Notes under the pieces: model-generated
What the model was told of the DNA's origin: nothing
The model's database searches: none
The model's input: only the letters and a program-made list of their open reading frames with translations
Shown: piece after piece, positions 59,733 through 64,000 of the stretch
Numbering within the stretch: position 1 is the stretch's first letter
How the letters are laid out: every line of letters begins with the position of its first letter
Made by a program: the position numbers and the translations under genes
Origin: Prunus persica
Lineage: Eukaryota; Streptophyta; Magnoliopsida; Rosales; Rosaceae
Length of the DNA: 64,000 nt
Assembly: GCF_000346465.2 (NCBI RefSeq)
Contig: NC_034011.1
Span: 16,533,213 to 16,597,212 of the forward strand
Reading direction: 5' to 3'

Positions 59733-60945
59733 AATAAGTTGTACTATCAAAGGAATGGCATTGTGCTGGAAAGGATCTGGTGTTTTACATATTTATAAAT
59801 GTCACAAAAGATGTCTTTTTCTTTTCTTGTTGTGGACTTCACATCTTGTCTACACACCAGTATATGTCCATATGTTATACCTCTTGGTAAAATGGGTACT
59901 TATGCTGAGTAGTAGCTTTACTGCACCCATCTTTACTGTATATACTTTTGTTGCGTGATAAGAAGTAATGACACCGGAAAAGTTATGTTTGTGTTGAAGG
60001 TGGAATTCCAAATCGTGTATTATGTTAAAAGGAAAAAAAGAAAGTAGGATTTCTTACAAAGTAAAGCATTGTTATTTGCTACCGGTAATTTAGGATTGCA
60101 TCTAAATTCAATCAGTGCCATTTTTGTCGTAAGATTGAAGGTAAATTAAAATGGTTAAGAACATGTTCTGCTTATCCTATATTGAAGGTATTAACATTTG
60201 TATTATGTTTCAACATGAAGCTTACCAAGTGCAGTGCTGAATCTCTGTTTCTATGCCATTTTATTCTTTGTCTCTGCTTCTGTTTTAATTTGTTGTGATT
60301 AGAAACAGCTAAACTGGAAAGGTTATATTCTTTGTTCATCAAGTTAGCAGAGAACCATTAGTTGCCAACTTGCATCTATCAGTTTTACTGGGCCTCATAT
60401 ACTGTCATGACCAACTGGTCTAATTTATGTTTACGTTATAGAATTTAAATTATAAACTTATGTTTACGTTATAGAATTTAAATTATAAATAAGAACTTGT
60501 AATATGTGTTGTCTTTTATGCAACGTCCTGTCAGCTCCTGGATTGTACATTTTATTTTATTATTTTTTATAAGTCGTGCACTGTTTATTTCGGACATCTG
60601 GTGTACAGCATCAGGTTTTGATTAAAAGAAAGAAACTATGAGCTATATTGTTCTTTGGTGTTTCTTGTTATTAAAGCTAGCTAGCAGTCTGCTAGACGAA
60701 ATAAAACATGTACTTCAACGATCCAAATCATCTATTTTTTAAATTTTTATCTTAACATCATCTTCATAAAAAAAATAAGACAAATCATTAAGACATCTAG
60801 GACATCTTGTTTCCCATTTATGTGATCTCCAAATTGAAAATACCGAACCAAAGATTTAGTACACGTGTTCTAATTTGGATTTGATTCTATACACTGCATT
60901 AATATTATAGCTAATGAATTATGTTCACTGAATAATCTTTTCCTA
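59733..60945. other. SINA 3'-UTR and intergenic DNA
   Basis: The first ~230 bases are probably 3'-UTR. A 36-bp unit (TTATGTTTACGTTATAGAAT..) is directly duplicated at about 60425-60490. No gene is seen. Confidence 0.45.
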
Positions 60946-61224
60946 CATCTCCACCCATAAAGGCTAAGGCAAGGGCAAGGGCAAAGCAAGGGCAAGGCAA
61001 GGGCTGCCACTATTCACGTGAATAGTGGCAGCCTTGTCATTTGTGGTTCCACCCCAAAAGGCTAAGGCTAAGGCAAATACTATTCATTGTACTTTATTTC
61101 ATATTTTTTTATACTTTAAACCATTAATTTTGATAATCTTTTGTAATTAAATTTTCGGATAAGATTTTTGGTTGCCACTTGTCCATTATTTTTTAGAAAA
61201 GATTTTCGGATGAGAATCTCGGTT

Positions 61225-61512
61225 GCCACGTGTCTTATTATAGATAAAATTTTCGGATATTCATTAAAAAAAATTTATAATCTCATATTTCAGATAAGAT
61301 TTTCACCCTCTAAAATTTTGCCACGTGTCCCAAGTCAGATAAGATTTTCAAATATTTTAAAAAAAATTATAATCTCATATTTCAGATAAGATTTTCACCC
61401 TCTAAAATTGTGCCACGTGTCCCACGTCAGATAAGATTTTTCATATATTTTTTTAAAATTATAATCTCATATTTCAGATAAGATTTTCACTATCTAAAAT
61501 TGTGCCACGTGT
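61225..61512 (+). repeat. Three 92-bp subterminal repeats with CACGTG
   Basis: GCCACGTGTC recurs at 61319, 61411 and 61503, each preceded by ATAATCTCATATTTCAGATA and AGATTTTCAC.. blocks at constant spacing. A diverged unit lies upstream (61135-61225). They sit directly upstream of the transposase TATA box (TATAAAA, 61536-61542). Confidence 0.88.
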
Positions 61513-61625
61513 CATCTCTATTTTCTGAATCCCTCTATAAAACTACACCATCAACTCATACCTCTCACACAATCTCTTATCTATTCCTTCATTTCTCAGA
61601 TTTTACAAAACACATTTTACTCTCA

Positions 61626-62216
61626 ATGTCAAACTTGAGGAGAGTGTTGGAGAGGCAACAAAAAGAAGAGGAAGAAATTCGGTGCAGACGTGCTGATGAA
61701 GATCGGGAGGCCAATGAAGAAGAGGAAGAAATGCTTGCAACAACGGTGTGTGTGCTTAATCAATCAAGGCAACACCGCCGTCGTCGTACCCCGAATGTAG
61801 ACAGACGTAGGGAGTCTCGGGGTAAGAATCTCTTGGAAGATTACTTTATCCCAAATTCGTTATATCCTGTTTATAAGTTTCGAGAGAGATATAGAATGCA
61901 GCCACATTTGTTCCAAAAAATCATGCATGATATTTGTAATTACGACACATACTTCATTCAAAAGTATGATGTTGTTGGAGTTTTGGGTCTTCTCCCGGAG
62001 CAAAACCTTACAGCTGCTTTGCGGATGCTTGCTTATGGGGCATTTGCAGAGCAGGTGGATGAGATTGCAAGGATGGAAAAATCAACTATCCTAGAGTGCT
62101 TGGTGAGATTCTGTGATGCAGTGGAAAATTTGTACACAAGGGAGTACCTTCGCAAACCCACGCTGAGGGACTTGCAAAGGCTTCTACAAAAAGCTGAGTT
62201 GTCCACGCGCCTCTAG
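61626..62216 (+). pseudogene. Truncated PIF/Harbinger transposase (N-terminal part)
   Basis: The ATG at 61626 lies about 85 bases after a TATA box and gives 196 residues. After an Arg/Glu-rich start come FRERYRMQPHLFQKIMHDIC, AALRMLAYGAFAEQVDEIAR, STILECLVRFCDAVENLY and EYLRKPTLRDLQRLLQKAE, the conserved order of plant Harbinger transposases upstream of the DDE domain. The usual continuation (the GM-G-DC segment with the first catalytic Asp) is absent. The frame ends seven codons later in the inverted second-ORF region. It cannot catalyse transposition. Confidence 0.82.
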
Positions 62217-62235
62217 CTTCGACAGAAGATGCCAT
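62200..62235 (-). pseudogene. Start of the second Harbinger ORF, cut off
   Basis: On - the ATG at 62235 begins MASSVEARGAWTT, and its leader and start match the MASS start at 4258 in the 3758-5171 element. Beyond about 62200 the minus strand is just the antisense of the transposase, so only about a dozen native codons remain. Confidence 0.6.
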
Positions 62236-62574
62236 TTGTTTTTTGATACAAATGGAAAGTAGTAGAAAAATGTGAGTGGAGAGTAAAAACTATTGGAAGG
62301 AGAAGAAATTGTATGAAGATTTAGTGTGGAAAGTGAATAAAATTGTTAGGTATTTATAGGGAAAAAATCTAGAATTTTGTGGTATTTTTTTAAAAAAAAA
62401 ATTCAGAATTTTTTTGAATTTTTTTAGCCAAAACAACGAGGACCGTCGGATTTTTGGAAAAAAACCGATCGGAGCGTTCGGGTTGCGACACGTGGCACAT
62501 GCCTGTTGGATTCTATTAGGGATGACGTCAGCGTTGACGTCACCGCCCTCGGGCATGTAACATGAGGAGTTCTA

Positions 62575-63120
62575 CTTTGTGGTTTGGGGCATGTAACATT
62601 TTGATCCATATCTTTTAAAATTGACAAAAACAACCCTTAAAATTACAAATTGTTATCTCATATCGAGAGATTCTCCAATAAGTATTTTATTTTAAGGATT
62701 GGTTACATATTTCTAATCTTGGTCGTTGAATTATATTCATTAAATGTATTGGAAGTCTTTTAGATGCAATCCAACGACCGAAATTAGAAGTATGTAACCA
62801 ATCCCTAACTTAAATATTTATTGGAGAATGTCCCATATTATTAACCCTTCAATCCGTATGTTAAACTATCAAGTTAACCATTTTTTTGTTGAGCATGACA
62901 CTTCTTGGACTCATTTTTCGGTTACGTGGGTACCATATTAGATTTTTCTCCAAAAAAAGTTCTTCTTATTCATTAGTTCATGTAACATTGAGCTGACAGG
63001 CGGAAGAGTGAATGGTATAACAATTTGTTGTACGAGTGAGTTCAAATTTAAAAAGATAGGGACCAAACTATTATATGCCCAGAACTGGGTGGGTGGAAAG
63101 TCTAATTAGCTGAAAAATAT
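62575..63120. other. Intergenic; no gene seen
   Basis: It contains a near-inverted pair, ATTGGTTACATA..TCTAATTTCGGTCG-type sequence, at about 62697-62740 and 62768-62810, suggesting a small TIR element. No coding. Confidence 0.4.
62655..62830. mobile_element. Possible small TIR element
   Basis: The left half (TCTCCAATAAGTATTT..AGGATTGGTTACATA.TTCTAAT.TTGGTCGTTG) is repeated inverted in the right half (CAACGACC.AAATTAGAAGTATGTAACCAATCC..AAATATTTATTGGAGA), with a short AT-rich centre. This would fold into one hairpin of about 75-bp arms. Confidence 0.65.
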
Positions 63121-63179
63121 AGTTGAAGAAGAGCGTTGCAGCTTACCACATAGGACACAAAAAAGCTACGACTTCGCAG

Positions 63180-63362
63180 CTGAGAAATGCGAAAGGAAAA
63201 CGAAACTCCGTAGGAAACAGAAATCCATTTCGTTTCCTCCTCCTCCGATTCTCACTGGAATTCAGCAAGCCCTCATCGCTCTCTTGAAACCCTAGCTCTT
63301 CTTTAATTCGCATTTCCAGTTCTCTCTACTTGATCTCAACCACAGGCTCCAGTTCTCCGAAA
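63180..63362 (+). other. Possible first exon/leader of a gene cut by the window edge
   Basis: The CT-rich leader-like sequence (GAAACCCTAGCTCTTCT, TCTCTCTACTTGATCTC) ends CCGAAAATG followed by GTTTGG. Reading on gives a stop after twelve codons, so either an intron begins at the GT right after the ATG, as in several plant housekeeping genes, or this is an untranslated exon. The remaining 0.6 kb is intron-like, T-rich, and shows no exon I can defend. Confidence 0.4.
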
Positions 63363-64000
63363 ATGGTTTGGCTTCTCACACTTTGCACAATTCTATTATA
63401 AATGGTGTATGATGTTGTTTGCTTCATAACTGGTTTTTTCGTATAATTAAGATAGTGTGGTATTGGTAGAATTGTAATTGCATGAGAACCCAGAAAAGCA
63501 TTTGGTAAGCCTTTTAGGCAAACACTGTGAATGTGTTTGGATTGTTTGATATGTGAATTGCATTGCATTAGGTTGTTAGTTTTAGCCAAAAGATAAATAG
63601 GAATACTTGGCAGTTGGAACCGAATTTCATTATTGTGGGTAATTCTTGAGCAATGGGGTTTTTGTACCTCTTGCTATTCTGCTAACTTTGCTTTTAAGCA
63701 TCCTATATTCTGTAAAGTTTCAATTTTTAATTTGTGGAGCAAATCTAAGACTTCTGACTTCTTTAGGAAACAAAGGGAAGACACTTTCACAACTTCTACT
63801 GATCTAACTAAACAGTAGCCTCACATTAAATGTTAAAGAACATTACAGCTACTTGATGAATCATGATGCTCCGAATATAAAGACATTTGTTCCACTCAGT
63901 AAACAATGGGTTGATAGATCTTGGAACAAAATAGGTTTGTCATTTTAAGCAATGCTGTGGTGGTGCTGGGGAAGGGGTATGTCCTAGTCCTTGCTCTGTG

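Larger units (their letters stand above)
60946..62571. mobile_element. PIF/Harbinger element with truncated transposase and second ORF start
   Basis: Left end CATCTCCACCCATAAAGG; right end, inverted, AACTCCTCATG. CTA lies on both sides (60943-60945 and 62572-62574), a plausible 3-bp duplication. In order it holds GGCAAGG repeats, a perfect palindrome at 61003-61032, three 92-bp promoter repeats, a TATA box, the transposase N-terminal frame on + (61626-62216), then in reverse a second ORF start on - (ATG at 62235) with its own leader and CCTATAAAT-type TATA box (about 62350), and a GC-rich end with paired GACGTCA motifs. Autonomous Harbinger elements carry a transposase gene and a Myb-like gene. 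Here the middle is deleted. Confidence 0.8.

Noticed and set aside
1..64000. CRISPR arrays, operons, prophages, attachment sites
   Set aside because: Spliced genes and plant transposons show nuclear DNA. Tandem repeats here are microsatellites or transposon repeats.
1..64000. Organelle DNA insertions or integrated plant viruses
   Set aside because: I saw no stretch resembling plastid or mitochondrial genes and no viral coat, movement or replicase motifs. The reverse-transcriptase-related pieces are copia and LINE.

Overview
This window is nuclear DNA from a flowering plant. It has split genes with GT..AG introns, AT-rich intergenic DNA, long GA/CT and TA microsatellites, and plant-only gene families. 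A solo LTR of the 5S-rRNA-bearing Cassandra TRIM and two LTRs of one gypsy-like family fit a woody eudicot. Rosaceae, perhaps Prunus-like, is my guess from the style of the repeats; no sequence here proves it.

Ten protein-coding loci can be supported. From left to right they are: a two-exon plastid-type membrane protein (3218-6428, -); eIF5 (14893-16209, +); a seven-exon RING-CH/MARCH-type E3 ligase (19792-22986, -); a PIN-LIKES auxin carrier (26134-27552, -); a small plastid-type membrane protein (32569-33030, -) that looks like a distant relative of the first gene; a CHORD-like small zinc-binding protein (36461-38435, -), head-to-head with an ELL-associated factor (38789-41467, +); a 97-aa Cpn10/GroES co-chaperonin (46753-49158, -); and a SINA-type RING E3 ligase (55240-59732, +). 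The last is a possible first exon of a gene cut by the right edge. There is also one RNA gene: a 7SL/SRP RNA locus at about 31926-32200, with a USE and TATA box spaced as in RNA polymerase III genes.

The rest is mostly transposon-derived. The most informative set is a PIF/Harbinger lineage with three members in different states. One, at 60946-62571, keeps the transposase N-terminus on + and the start of a second ORF on -, the two colliding at a deletion junction. A second, at 3758-5171, sits inside the intron of the first gene and has a Cassandra solo LTR inserted in it. The third is a 428-bp MITE at 45294-45721 with a TAA duplication. Other elements are a tandem pair of Helitron-like units (29301-29873), nested long-TIR elements (49438-52642 and 53404-54313), a gag/RNase H copia deletion derivative whose 5' LTR carries a LINE fragment (17182-19255), a copia-type LTR (9714 to about 11150), a hAT-type element with 8-bp target duplications (45805-46383), two more TIR elements at 33.6-35.8 kb, a double-hairpin MITE (7021-7204), SINE-like pieces, and a LINE fragment inside the SINA intron.

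The genes are ordinary housekeeping and signalling genes (translation initiation, protein folding, ubiquitination, auxin transport, transcription elongation) and do not form a pathway cluster. Exon boundaries were worked out by eye from reading frame, splice dinucleotides and recalled family sequence. TE ends are approximate unless a target duplication is stated.
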